This document shows positions 42,545-53,715 of a DNA stretch of 64,000 bases, in pieces. How positions within the stretch are numbered: position 1 is the stretch's first letter; each line of letters begins with the position of its first letter. Below the pieces are notes generated by a model. The model searched no databases, was not told where the DNA came from, and saw nothing but the letters and a program-made list of their open reading frames with translations. This stretch comes from Paramyrothecium sp. XJ0827 (taxonomy: Eukaryota; Ascomycota; Sordariomycetes; Hypocreales; Stachybotryaceae): positions 2,852,001-2,916,000 of the forward strand of contig JAJFPB010000006.1 in the NCBI GenBank assembly GCA_020881915.1, given 5' to 3'. The position numbers and the translations under genes were made by a program.

Positions 42545-42898
42545 TTTTGCGTGCCGATTTCACGAATTGGAGGATTGGTGAATGAGTGAGGATGCTACCA
42601 CCATCACGAGAAAAAAGAGGAAGCTCCTCGACCGACCACAGCCCTCGGCTTCAACGTCACCCACCTGCGCAGCCGCTCATACGACTGGACCCTGGTCCGC
42701 TCGCAACACGTCTCGAGCCGGATCGTAGCACCACCTTCTGGACCCCCAATGGCTTGTGCAGGGCCGCATGTGCAAGTATGTAGCTGTACAGTAGAACACA
42801 CCAGCCTAGATGGGCTGGATCTGGACGAAGTTGCTCGTCGCACACCCCCCCTCCCCCTTCTCTGGGGTCGAGCCCCCACCCCGGTCGGCGGTGGTCGG

Positions 42899-42907
42899 AT
42901 CTGATAA
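42899..42907 (+). promoter_or_regulatory. Iron-GATA-factor site ATCTGATAA
   Basis: Perfect consensus match, preceded by GG, 355 bp upstream of the sidF-like start. Confidence 0.75.
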
Positions 42908-43104
42908 TCCAGAGGTCCAGGTACCTGCACGAGGTACAGTGACTTCCAGGCCCAGCAGGTAGCGCGACTTTTAACCACCCCGGGCTGGCGCTCCGAAAAT
43001 GGGTCCCACCTCCGGCGCTTTGGGCGAACACGAGTGAGGCAAGACAGAACCGACGCGAGACACCAACCATTGCACCCCGTCGACCCTCCTGGAAGATCCA
43101 CATC

Positions 43105-43113
43105 TTATCAGAT
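43105..43113 (-). promoter_or_regulatory. Iron-GATA-factor site (TTATCAGAT on plus strand)
   Basis: Perfect consensus match on the minus strand, about 560 bp from the sidF-like start and 1 kb from the MFS start. Confidence 0.75.
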
Positions 43114-44149
43114 CTGGAGCACGTCAAAAAATTGTCTCATTTGACCCCCCGCCCTCTCGACTCCCGCTGCTGTGTTCAAGCTCGTCAAGCTTGTGACAGC
43201 TATTTTGCTCATCAGTATCGTGTGGCCCCCATCTCCGACTTGCCTGCCGAGGTGAAGGTCGGTTACCGGTAGTATGCTGGATGGGGACCGTGGTGGGTGG
43301 CGGCGAGGGTCAGGTATGGCAGACGATCGTCGTTGTTTTCGACCGTAGCTGACGAGCTACTGCTCCGACCAACGTATATTAACGCACCCGCCGCGCGCTG
43401 GTGGCTCCGCTGGTGTCGGTCTGCTGCTGTGCTCTTATGAGTGGGCCACTTCTGACTTCACCAAGCTTGTCCCAACTGCCGGCGCCGAGATGATCCTTTC
43501 ATCAGTGCTTCTGCCGATCTCTCGCCTTCCGTCATCTTTCCTCCTTGGGGTGCCACAGTTCTTTTCCTAGCTCTGTCCCAACGCAAACCAGTTAAATGGA
43601 GCCTGCCAGGTCACCGATCTATTCCCTCGGGCCTACCCAGGGTCGTGTTGTCGACCTAGTCCTTGAAGCTCAGGGTTGTCCTTATCCCGCAACTCGTTAT
43701 GAATCTTGGCAGCCCCGTCCTGTATGGCCATGACACTATATTCCCGCTGTTTCCTTCACTCCTGCGCTTTCATAAACCGTGTCCATGGATGCCGCCAAGT
43801 CTGAAGGAGCAATATCTGCAGGGCTCTTGGTGCCTTCGCAGTGATACTATTGCCACATAGACCAGGAACGGGGAACGTAGACCTGTGGGGAGCCTTCCTT
43901 CGGGACTTGTTGGGCAAGTAATTGATGGCCAAGTGGAACAATTCAATCATATATGCCATGTTTTCCCGGAAGCCTGTAGTTTTTGCTTGCCCACAATACT
44001 TGGAGATTCGTAAAACTGTGAAACTCCACCCCGTTGACGACGTCTCGATCTATTTCTCTTTAAACAAACAAATATTGAGAAGCCCGCCTGCTGTCAACGC
44101 CTTCAGCCCAGAAGACTCCTACCAGGCCATCGTCCCACACGCCTTCACA

Positions 44150-45918
44150 ATGACCGTCCGCATGGGACACACGGGCGTTGACCCAGCCGCGGCCTACTCA
44201 GCCGAGCATCCCTCCGCAGAAAAGGACATCGCTGCTGCCACGTCTCGGCCTCCATCGAACGCGGACGACAAGGATGAGGCCGTTCACTCGGACGCCCAAG
44301 CCGGCGTGCAGGACATCGAGGCCGCCGTGAGCGTCTGGACGAAGACGGCCCTCATCGTCGCCTACATCATGATCTGGGTCATCTACTTCGTCGACACCAT
44401 GCAGCAGGGCGCCACCGGCGCGCTGACGCCCTGGGTGACTTCGAGCTTCCAGCGCCACGGTCTAACGCCCACCGTCGGCATCATCAGCTCCATCATCGGC
44501 GGCGTGTTCAAGTTGACCCTTGCCAAGATCCTCGACGTCTTCGGCCGTCCGCAGGGTTTCCTCTTTTCCATAATCCTCACGACCGTCGGCCTGATAATGA
44601 TGGCTGCTTGCAGAAACGTCGAAACGTATGCGGCGGCCCAGGTCTTCTACTGGGTGGGATATCAAGGCCTTGGCTACTGTCTGTCCATCTTCGTCGCGGA
44701 TACCTCGTCTCTGCGCAACAGAGGCCTCATGTTCGCCTACGCCTCGTCGCCGTTCATCATTACCATGTGGCTATCCGGACCTATTTCAGAAGCTTTCCTC
44801 AGGGGTCCAGGCTTCCAATGGGGCTTTGGCGTCTTTGCCATCATTACCCCTGTGATCACTCTGCCACTCTACTTCCTTTTCATGAAGTACCAAAAGAAGG
44901 CTAAGAGTCTTGGTCTGATCCCAGAGCGTAACAGTGGCCGTACCTTTGCCCAGTCCTGTTTCTATTACGCCCGGGAGTTCGATGCCGTCGGTATCCTGCT
45001 TCTCTCCGGTGGCCTTGCCTTGTTCTTGCTGCCCTTCAACATCTACACCTTTCAATCAGAAGGATGGCGGGCGCCTCTCATAATTTGCTTCATCATCTTT
45101 GGCGGTCTTCTCATCGCCTCTTTCATCGTGTGGGAAAAGTGGTTTGCGCCAGTGAAGTTCATCCCCTATGCTCTTTTGGTAGATCGAACCGTCCTGGGTT
45201 CGTGTATCCTTGCCGCTAGCGTCTTTGTGAGCTTCTACATCTGGGACTCTTACTTCCTATCCTTCTTGCAGGTTGTCAATGATCTCTCCATCACCGAAGC
45301 GAGCTACGTCGACTCTATCTACAGCATCGGATCCTGCTTTTGGGCTATTATCGTCGGGTTACTGATCCGCCATACGGGCCGCTTCAAATGGCTCGCTTGT
45401 ACTTTGGTGTCCCATTCACTATTCTGGGCGTTGGTCTGATGCTGAAGTTCCGCCAGCCCGGCGTCAACATTGGCTACATCATCATGTGTCAGATCTTCAT
45501 CGCATTTGCCGGAGGCACCATCGTCATTTGCGAGCAGACGGCCGCCATGGCCGCCACCTCCCACCAATACGTGGCCGTCGTGCTCGCGGTGCAGTCCATG
45601 TTCTCCAACATCGGCGGCGCCATTGGATCTACAGTCGCCGCTGCCGTTTGGAACAATGTGTTCCCCAGAAAGCTGGCAGAGTATCTGCCAGAATCGGAGC
45701 AGGGAAATCTGGCTAGCATCTACGGGCAGTTGAACGTGCAGCTTTCCTACCCAGTCGGCTCCGAGGCCCGTGCAGCCATCCAGCGAGCTTATGGTGACAG
45801 TCAACGCAATATGCTCATCGCAGCGACCGCAATCTTGAGTGTTTCGCTGATCTCCACGGCCGTGTGGCGGGATATCAAGGTTAAAGATAATAAGCAGGTA
45901 AAGGGACTTGTCATCTAG
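44150..45918 (+). pseudogene. MirB-like siderophore-iron MFS transporter with single-base frameshift
   Basis: Plasma-membrane proton symporter family for ferri-siderophore uptake, normally 14 membrane helices. Starts at 44150 (MTVRMGHTG), with a charged N-terminal tail, then helices from about residue 63 (KTALIVAYIMIWVIYFVDTM). Signature-like sequences include MQQGATGALTPWVTSSFQ, YWVGYQGLGYCLSIFVADTS, GRPQGF and FVSFYIWDSYFLSFLQVVN. The frame is intact to 45396, where one base is missing after CTCGC: the +0 frame then ends in a premature TGA (45437-45439), while the other frame resumes at 45397 with LYFGVPFTILGVGLMLK and runs to 45918. Joined, about 589 residues, normal for the family. A 49-bp GT...AAG segment (45399-45447) could mimic an intron and restore the frame, but it would delete most of a helix. 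Either a recent mutation or a sequence error; I cannot tell which. Confidence 0.85.
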
Positions 45919-46250
45919 AACTAGATGTTGGATCAAGATAGAGGGGACAGCTAAAAAGAATTGGGCATAAGATAATGGTGGATCTTGGAGGTATTGGAAT
46001 AAACAACAACTTATTCTCTGCATTCATTTAATTGCTTTTGCTTCAGGTCTCTTATGAATGTCAACTGCCCCGTCAAGTGGAATAACTTCGTGGAGAGGAA
46101 TACTGTCCTCATAAGTGTCAAAGGACCTTGAAGTCAATCTTGAGGGATATATATAAAAGTGGGCTAAGATCCGTGTAGGCCCAACTAAAAACTCAAGAAA
46201 TTCCGTCCAACGCCGTTCGCTCTATGCCATGTCAAATTTGCTGAAGTACC
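45919..46250. other. Convergent spacer
   Basis: 3' regions of the MFS and FAD oxidoreductase genes; nothing else seen. Confidence 0.5.
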
Positions 46251-47661
46251 TTACGCCGTCACCGTCTTCTTTCCACCAAGCTTCATGTAATCCCACACAA
46301 CTGGATGAATCAGTTAATAAGGTTTAACGAAAGGGCGAAAGGGTTCACTTACTGTCAAAGCCCAAATCATCCCGGAAGTACGACTGCATCACGTCTGTTC
46401 CGAACGTGGTGCCGACCTCGGGCCCGTACGCGACGGCCTTCTTGCCGACAGCCAACCCAATCATGGGTGGCACCTCAGTGATCTCCTTGAAAGTGGGCTC
46501 GTGGGCGAGGGTGTCGCGCATGATGGACTGGTAGATGTTGTGGGCTATGTAGTGACCCTGGTGCATGGCTCCACCACAGCGCTTGATGCCGGACCACTTG
46601 GCGGCGTCGCCACCACAGTAGTGTGATGAGGAGTTGGGGGTTCCAGGGGCGAAGTTGAGGCTGCCATATGTAAGTGACTGGAATAATAGCAAAGGGACTC
46701 GACTTACGTAGGGAGAATCTTCACGTAACCCTCCTCGTCAAGCGCGGATGTGGGCAGGTAGGTGGTCGAAGGAATGCTCTTGGAAATGGCCATGACCACT
46801 TCATTGGCAACCATTTTGTGTCCGTTGGTGAACTCGACCTCATACTTGGTCGTGCCATCAGTAGTGGCCACTTTGTCTGCCTTCGCCAGTCTGTGCTCCA
46901 TCAGGACATCGACGCCAGCCTCTTTGAGCAGGTCCAGTGCGACGTCCTTGCACTCGTCAGACAGACCCTCGGAGGAGAGCAGCTTGTCTCGCGAGTGAGC
47001 AAGGACGACGTTGAGCTCGGGCTTCACCAGCTTCAGCTCTGCCGCCATCTCAATGCCGACGGCGCCGCCGCCAACGACCAGCACGCCGTCCTTGGCGCGG
47101 CACACGGCATCGATTTGAGCCTCGGCCTCGAGCAGGTACTGCTTGCGAGTGAGGGACTGAGGTACCACAGGCCACACGCGGCGCAGGCCTGATGCAGCGA
47201 CAAAGTAGTCGTATGACAGTGTGGACGACTCCTTGGTGACGCCATCAATGATGGTGGCCGTCTTGTTGGCGCAGTCCACGCCGGCTACGGTGCCCTGAAG
47301 GATGGTGATGTTGGACCTCTGCAGGGCTGGGATGTCTTGGAACTTGACCCAGGCCTTCTTCGCGTACTCAGCGTCAGCCAAAGCGAGAGGCGAACCAATG
47401 ATGTGGTCTGGTACATGATGAGCTAGTGTGCACAGGGCGGACGAACGAGGCGAGCAGCTTACAGAACCCATCCCGCTCATCAACGATGGTGATTTGCACC
47501 TTTGCCTGAACAGGTCCCGGGTGGACGGACCCATCCCAGGTCATGCGCGTGGTGAGGCCATCGAGCAGATCGTTGAGGTTGAGAGTGGTGCTCAGCCCGG
47601 CATAGCAGCCGCCAGCAATGAGCAGCTTCACGACAGGCTCTGAGACTGGAAGGGAACCCAT
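46251..47661 (-). CDS. AIF/AMID-like FAD/NAD(P)H oxidoreductase
   Basis: Pyridine-nucleotide-disulphide-oxidoreductase fold without the redox-active CxxxxC. Four exons: 47661-47463, 47407-46708, 46660-46353 and 46300-46251, introns 55, 47 and 52 bp; 418 residues. The FAD-binding N-terminus is LLIAGGCYAGLSTTLNL (about residue 12), a relaxed GxGxxG. The NAD(P)-binding motif is VLVVGGGAVGIEMAAEL (about 170). The C-terminal block holds YCGGDAAKW, where FAD is closed over, and PPMIGLAVGKKAVAYGP. The last exon adds only 16 codons (ends KKTVTA). No signal peptide or membrane anchor is evident. Its promoter, shared with the ABC transporter, has three perfect iron-GATA sites, so it is likely part of the regulon. 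A role in reductive iron release or redox protection is plausible but unproven; no such enzyme is among the core SidA-I set. Confidence 0.85.
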
Positions 47662-48074
47662 GATGGATATAGGTTGAAGCTGTGCAAAGGTACGATTGAG
47701 GGAGTTACGGAAACGTCGCTTCTCGACTTGAGGGTGCAGGTTGCAAGAATAGGTTCAGTGAGGTAGGTGGACGTTGGCAATTCTAGAGACACCGACACCG
47801 ACCCCACACAAGCAGCACACGGAAGAGGAAGAAGTACGGAGGATCAATGGCCCCCGGCAATGTCGGGGTCGTACCAATCAATTACGAGGGATGGGCTCAT
47901 GAGCCATGGCTATTCCGAATCCAAGCACTCCAGGGCTCTGGCTCGGAGACGTCAGGCACCAGAAAATCCGAGGGACCCATGGGGAGGACGAGGGCGGAGG
48001 GATCGTTTTCGTACCACGACTTGATGTTACAGGGCGAGTCGGGAGGAAGCTCCGTAGTCAGATGTCGATTAAAA

Positions 48075-48083
48075 TTATCAGAT
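48075..48083 (-). promoter_or_regulatory. Iron-GATA-factor site (TTATCAGAT on plus strand)
   Basis: Perfect consensus match on the minus strand. Confidence 0.75.
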
Positions 48084-48136
48084 CCGCCTTTAGCCCCGCC
48101 CTTGGTGAAGTGGTGCTATTGCGTGTCCACCAAAGG

Positions 48137-48145
48137 ATCTGATAA
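48137..48145 (+). promoter_or_regulatory. Iron-GATA-factor site ATCTGATAA
   Basis: Perfect consensus match, 62 bp from the previous site, the same spacing as the pair at 37587/37649. Confidence 0.75.
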
Positions 48146-48346
48146 TAAAAACCCTCCAAAAAAACTTGTTGAGTCATTTTGGGCGCCGAGCTATTCTCCC
48201 CATCGTCAAACGAGGCGGACCGGTTGCATGGAGTTCCCCTCTCCTCCAAAGATGCGGATCATGATGTGTTGATTTGGTAAACCGGCCCAATGCCTGCCCC
48301 CATTAGACACTGTGACGAGGGGCAAGGGAGAGTGAGAGGGAAAAAA

Positions 48347-48355
48347 TTATCTGAT
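48347..48355 (-). promoter_or_regulatory. Iron-GATA-factor site (TTATCTGAT on plus strand)
   Basis: Perfect consensus match on the minus strand, about 600 bp upstream of the ABC transporter start. Confidence 0.75.
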
Positions 48356-48952
48356 CCGACGATCCCCACCGGTGCCAAGCCCGGTCTTCGGCAGCAAATG
48401 GAGCCCCGTACTGCGACCAGATTGGGCGCTGTTAGCTGGGTACCGGTACATGCCCACGGGCCACGCCTCACCCTGGGCGGATCTGATTACAGGGGGGGAG
48501 GGTGCAGGTAGTCTGATGAAGCTCGCCAAAAAGAGACCTCATCGGTACGTCGCGGGACATGATCAGCTTCTCCATCGCCCTGCTGCTGGACCCTGCTGGT
48601 CCCCGGTTATTCTTCCTCATTGATGTTTCCACCCCGAGAGCCTTCTGCCGGCGCTACGCGCTGCTGTGCGATGAGGCAGATGGGCCTCGTCCCGTCGCCC
48701 TTGAGCCTGGGTCCAGCTCGTGCTTGGCAAAAGGGCCCTGTAAGCGATGCCAAGCGGATGCCAGATCGTTCAGCTCGAGCATGGTGAAAGCTGTTGTCAA
48801 GGATTAACAGAGATTCGGGACTCGGTTGGTCGCAAGAAGTCTTCTTCGCTCGACTGTTGGCACTTCAACTTACTCCCTGTCGCATTCCATTTTGAGTCGT
48901 TCTGGGGAATCTTTCCATCAGATCAATGCCGTCGCGGTAACAGGCTGCAAGC

Positions 48953-51900
48953 ATGAGCTCCCAACAAGGCCCCGTCCCTGAGGAGACGACGGCCGAGAAG
49001 ACATCGCAGGTCTCCGAGCCCAATTCCAAGGCCGTTGAGACTCAACCCAAGACGAAGCTGTCCACCCAGCTCTTCAGCTACTTCCAGCTGCTGGTCTACT
49101 CGAACCCGACATGGCTTGACATACTTCTCCTCATCGCGGGCGCCATCGCCGCCGCCGCGTCCGGCGTGCCCTTCCCGCTGATGGGTATCATCTTCGGTCA
49201 ACTGCTCGACGACCTGAACACCGCCAGCTGCGATGTCCAGGCCGAACAGAACACCGACGCCATCCAGGCCGCCATCAACGACAAGGTCCTCACGCTCGTC
49301 TACATCGCCATAGCAAGCTTCGTCCTCATCTACGCTTACACCGTCTGCTGGAGCATCTTCAGCCGCCGCCTCGAGGCGCGACTGCGCAACCGCTACTTCC
49401 AGAGCCTCCTTCGCCAGGACGCCTCGTTCTACGACAAGCGACAGGCCGGCGAGCTGTCGTCGAGGCTCAATGCCGACATTCAAGCCGTGCAGTCGGGCAC
49501 CTCTGAAAAGGTTGGCATATGCATTGCCTGCATATCCTTCTTCCTCACCGCGTACATCGTTGCCTTTATCAAGGACGCAAAATTAGCCGGCATGCTGGTG
49601 TCACTGATCCCAGCCTTCCTGCTCATGGCTGGCATTGGCAGTGCGTATACGCAGAAGTTCTACACCTCAATGTCAACCGCAATCGCATCAGCCTCCTCCA
49701 TTGCGCAGGAGGCTCTGTCGCATATCGCCGTCGTCCAAGCCTTCGGCGCTGGTCCAAGGCTCGAAGCCAAGTTTGCTTCCAATATGTTGACAGCCCAGAA
49801 GGAGGGCGTCAAGAAGGCTCTAGCCGCTGCCGTCCAAGCCGGAACGTTGTACTTCATCGCCTTTTCGGCCAACGCTCTCGCATTTTGGCAAGGTAGCAAG
49901 CGAGTTGCCGAGCTGATCCGTTCAGAGGGAAGTAGCGGCTCCTCGGTTGGCGACATCTACACTGTGATTTTCCTCCTTGTTGATGGCAAGTCATGACCCA
50001 AGATTACTCTCGCCGCTAACGCTAACCGCTCCGCAGCTTGTATCATCCTCGGATCGATAGCTCCACACCTGCCCTTGATCATGGGCGCCGCTGCTTCGTT
50101 CCAGAAGCTGCGTGAAGACATTGAAGCTCCCTCGGCCATCGATTCATCGGCGGAGACGGGCACCAAGCTCCCGGCCACGATTCAAGGCTCATTGGCATTC
50201 CGTAACATCACATTCGCCTACGTTTCTCGGCCAGACCAGCCTGTCCTCAAAAATGTCTCCTTTGACTGTCCCGCTGGCAAGCACACTGCTCTGGTCGGTC
50301 TGTCTGGCAGTGGCAAGTCAACCATTGCCGGGCTCGCAGTCAGGTTGTACGATCCAACTGAAGGCACCGTCTCCCTAGATGGTCACGATCTTCGTGATCT
50401 TAACGTGAAGAACCTCCGCAGCTACATGAGTCTAGTCCAGCAGGAACCATCCTTGCTTGACCGCTCAATCCTGGAAAACATTGCTTTAGGCTTGCTCAAC
50501 TCACCTCAACCTAGCCATGAGAAGTTTCGAGCATCCATCCTCGGTGAGACACTATCACAAATTGCTGCCAAAGTTAGAGAAGGCAAAGACCTTGACGCTG
50601 TCTTGCTACAGCATGGTCCTGACGCAACGAGCTTGGTCAAGCTTGTTCAGGAGGCTGCCGTACAAGCCGATGTTGCTTCATTCATTGACAAACTTGAGCA
50701 CGGGTACGGCACCCTGGTTGGCACCGGAGGCAAGCTGGTCAGTGGTGGTCAGAGACAGCGTATCGCTCTTGCTCGAGCTTTGATCCGTGACCCGCGAATC
50801 CTTATTCTTGACGAGGCTACCGCCTCTCTGGATTCGGCCAGCGAACAGCGCATCCAGCAGGCCATTGAGCACGTTGCCAAGGACCGTACAGTCGTTGCCA
50901 TTGCGCATCGCCTCTCCACCATCAAGAATGCCGACAACATCATCGTCATGAACCAGGGTGCCATCATCGAGCAAGGCACGCACCTGGACCTCATGGCACT
51001 CAACGGCTCGTACGCCGGTATGGTGCGCCTGCAAAACATTGAGCAGGAACGAGACGATACACCGTCGCTTTCAAGCACCGTCAGGCCCGACAACGACATT
51101 GCCATGACTGAAACGGCCAGTTTGGAAAAGAAGTACACCGGTCCAGGCAATCACCAAGGTGTGGCTCGAGATAGAGCATCCACCGAGGACACACCAGACC
51201 AAGAGGAAGTGGAGGAGCTCAAGCTTGATTCCGAAAAGTCCGGCTTGGTTGTCACAAAGAGCCTCGTGCGGATGGTCCGACCGAACTTGGCTTGGCTGAT
51301 CCTGGCTCTCTTCGCCGGTACCATTGTCGGTGGTACATTCTCGGCCTCTGGCCTGATCTTCGGCCACACCATCGGCCACGTCAGTCCTTGCAAACCCTTA
51401 GACGATATCCTCTGGGCCGGTCGGTTCTTCGGGGGCCTCTTCTTCATGCTCGCCGTCGTAGAGCTCCTCGCGTACACAATCAGCTGGTCAGGTTTCGGCT
51501 ACGTTGCAGAAAAGCTCCTGTACCGCATTCGTGTTCTTTGCTTCCGGGCTCTCTACGAACAAAACCTTGACTGGCACCAGTCAGCCGGGAAAACACCGTC
51601 GTCTCTCCTCTCCGTTATCACCGCCGACGCTGCGGCAGTCGGGGGCTTCAGTGGCTCGGTCATGGGAACCATGTACTCTGTTGCTATCAACTTTTTGATC
51701 GCTATCATCTTGTCCCATATCCTGGCATGGAAGATTGCCATTGTATGCCTGGTGACGGTGCCGCTTCTTCTGGGCTCCGGCGTTATGCAGCTGAGATCTC
51801 TGTCCCAGTTCGAACGCAAGCATGCCGGCGCCTACTCTCAAGCCATTGGCATCAGCGTGGAAGCCGTTACCTCGTTCAAGACTGTCTCATCACTCTCACT

Positions 51901-53068
51901 AGAGCAGGAAATACTGGGCAGCTACCGCCGAGCACTTCGGGGTCCGGACAAGGAGATGGCCATGGCCAGTGCTTACACCAATTTTTGGCTTGCCATTGCC
52001 AACAGCACCGGAAACCTGGTCTATGCCTTTGCCTACTGGTGGGGCTCGACCAGAATCACAAAGGGCGAGTACACGCCGACACAATTCTTCATCATTCTGG
52101 TTGCGATGCTCGTCAGCGCGCAGCTCTGGGGTCAGATGTTTGCGCTGGCTCCTGAGGTCACGAGAGCTCGGGCCGCGGCGTCTCGAATTCTGAGCCTCAT
52201 GGATCTCGGCTCAGCTCAGAGCGTGCCCCCAAAGGATACCGACCTAGTCAAGGGTTCAACACAGGAGAAGGACATTGAGGCACTGGCTGAATCCGCACCC
52301 AGACGGAGCAGTGGAAACCGTGGTTCGACCGTGACATTCCGTAATGTCGAATTCTCCTACCCTGCGCGACCACACATTCAGGTCCTCCAGAGCACATCAT
52401 TCACGATACAAGCTGGACAATTCTGTGGTCTTGTTGGGCCCTCTGGAGCAGGCAAATCCACCATCATGTCTCTCGTCCAGCGCATGTACCAACCTGCGGC
52501 GGGCACAATCGAGATTGACGGCATCGACATCTGCGGGCGGGAAGGCGCACAGTTCCGCAACGAGATCGCCGTCGTCCCGCAAGATTGCGCCCTGTTCGAC
52601 GGAACGGTGCGGTTCAACGTCGGCCTGGGCTCCGTCCCGGGTCATGAGGCGACAGAGGCCGAGATCCACGAGGCGTGCCAACTTGCCAACATACACGACA
52701 CAATCATGGCGCTGCCCGAGGGTTACGACACCGAGTGCGGTCCCAACGGATCTCGTCTCAGCGGAGGTCAGCGCCAAAGGCTTGCCATTGCGAGAGCACT
52801 GGTGCGAAAGCCTCGCCTGCTGCTGCTCGACGAGAGCACGAGCGCCCTCGACGCGGAGAGCGAGCGGATGTTGCAAGAGGGCCTGGAGCGAGCAGCCAAG
52901 GGCATCACCGTGATTGCCATCACTCATCGGCTGCACACTGTACGAAAAGCAGATGTCATATTTGTAGTTGAGGGTGGCAAGATCGTAGACAAGGGCCGCC
53001 ATGAAGAACTGGTGGAGAGGAGCGAGTCGTATAGAGTGAACGCCCTGCAACAGATGCTGGGGTCTTGA
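48953..53068 (+). CDS. Full-size ABCB transporter of the siderophore cluster (SitT-like)
   Basis: Twelve-helix exporter-type ABC protein, TMD-NBD-TMD-NBD. Two exons, 48953-49985 and 50037-53068; 1354 residues. The intron (49986-50036) begins GCAAGT rather than GT and ends GCAG, with CTAAC branch sites; the junction gives VIFLLVDACIILGS, a continuous helix. NBD1: Walker A GLSGSGKST (about 432), signature LVSGGQRQR (about 575), Walker B ILILDEATASLD. NBD2: Walker A GPSGAGKST (about 1143), signature RLSGGQRQR (about 1252), Walker B LLLLDESTSALD. Both sites look catalytically intact. Family relatives include the transporter adjacent to sidD in Aspergillus fumigatus (SitT) and Ste6/multidrug proteins. 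Siderophore export is the natural guess from its cluster position and iron-GATA promoter, but uptake or detoxification cannot be excluded. Confidence 0.92.
49986..50036 (+). other. Non-canonical GC-AG intron in the ABC transporter
   Basis: 51 bp, donor GATG/GCAAGT, branch CTAAC, acceptor CGCAG. No GT donor nearby gives a continuous frame; reading through hits a TGA ten bases in. Confidence 0.85.
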
Positions 53069-53715
53069 GGAAGATAGCCAGCCATGCGAATAGATGATAC
53101 AGGAATGGCCTATAAATGAAGAAACAGGGTCCGTAATACACTGGCAGTACAGTCTCTTGAATTGGTATCGGTATGGTATATACTATAAAAGACAGTTAAT
53201 ATCTGTGTGAGATATATGACTTATCATAATCTTGTAATATACTTCTTGAAAAAGATTTTCAATTCTTCGATATTTAGACTCGCTTGAGTGCCTTACCTGT
53301 TCTTCCTGCTAGTCTTGTAAGTATGGAGTGGAAGTGTGCTTTTCTCCCTGCTCGTTACCTTGGTGTTAGCACCTGGCACGCGTCAAGGAAGATAAGATAC
53401 GTTGGCACTCGAGGCACTCGGGACCTAATTCTGGCGGCTGTCCTCTTCTTCCTCCTTCTTCCTTTTCCACCTACTTTCCTTTTCTATCCTCCAACATCTA
53501 CTGGTATTATTATCCTTGTCAAATTCATCCAACTGCCGACACAAATCCAATGAATTTCATCAAATTGTTGGCATAGATTCAACCAAACCCATCATACTCC
53601 TTTGAACACGATTAATAAATTCACAGCAGGTTTTCCCCTCCCCCGTTCATGCCACCCTGGTCCCGTTCTGCCTCGTTCTGTATCCACAAGGTATCACAAG
53701 CTAATGACCCCATAG
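53069..53715. other. Spacer right of the siderophore cluster
   Basis: AT-rich at 53150-53280 (probable ABC transporter 3' region) and CT-rich at 53430-53560. No gene seen. Confidence 0.4.

Larger units (their letters stand above)
42545..44149. promoter_or_regulatory. Divergent promoter of sidF-like and MFS genes
   Basis: 1.6 kb with perfect iron-GATA sites at 42899 and (minus) 43105. The MFS reading frame is open upstream to 43922 but has no ATG with coding character before 44150. A GGTACC lies near 42920. Confidence 0.7.
47662..48952. promoter_or_regulatory. Divergent promoter of FAD oxidoreductase and ABC transporter
   Basis: 1.3 kb with perfect iron-GATA sites at (minus) 48075, 48137 and (minus) 48347, and a one-mismatch ATCTGATTA at 48481. 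The densest promoter for this motif in the window. Confidence 0.75.

Noticed and set aside
43922..44149. N-terminal extension of the MFS transporter
   Set aside because: Open frame, but the segment is not MFS-like and begins without ATG; 44150 gives the usual charged tail before the first helix.
45399..45447. 49-bp intron in the MFS gene
   Set aside because: Its sequence encodes a family-typical helix in the shifted frame, so a one-base deletion is the simpler reading. Not fully excluded.
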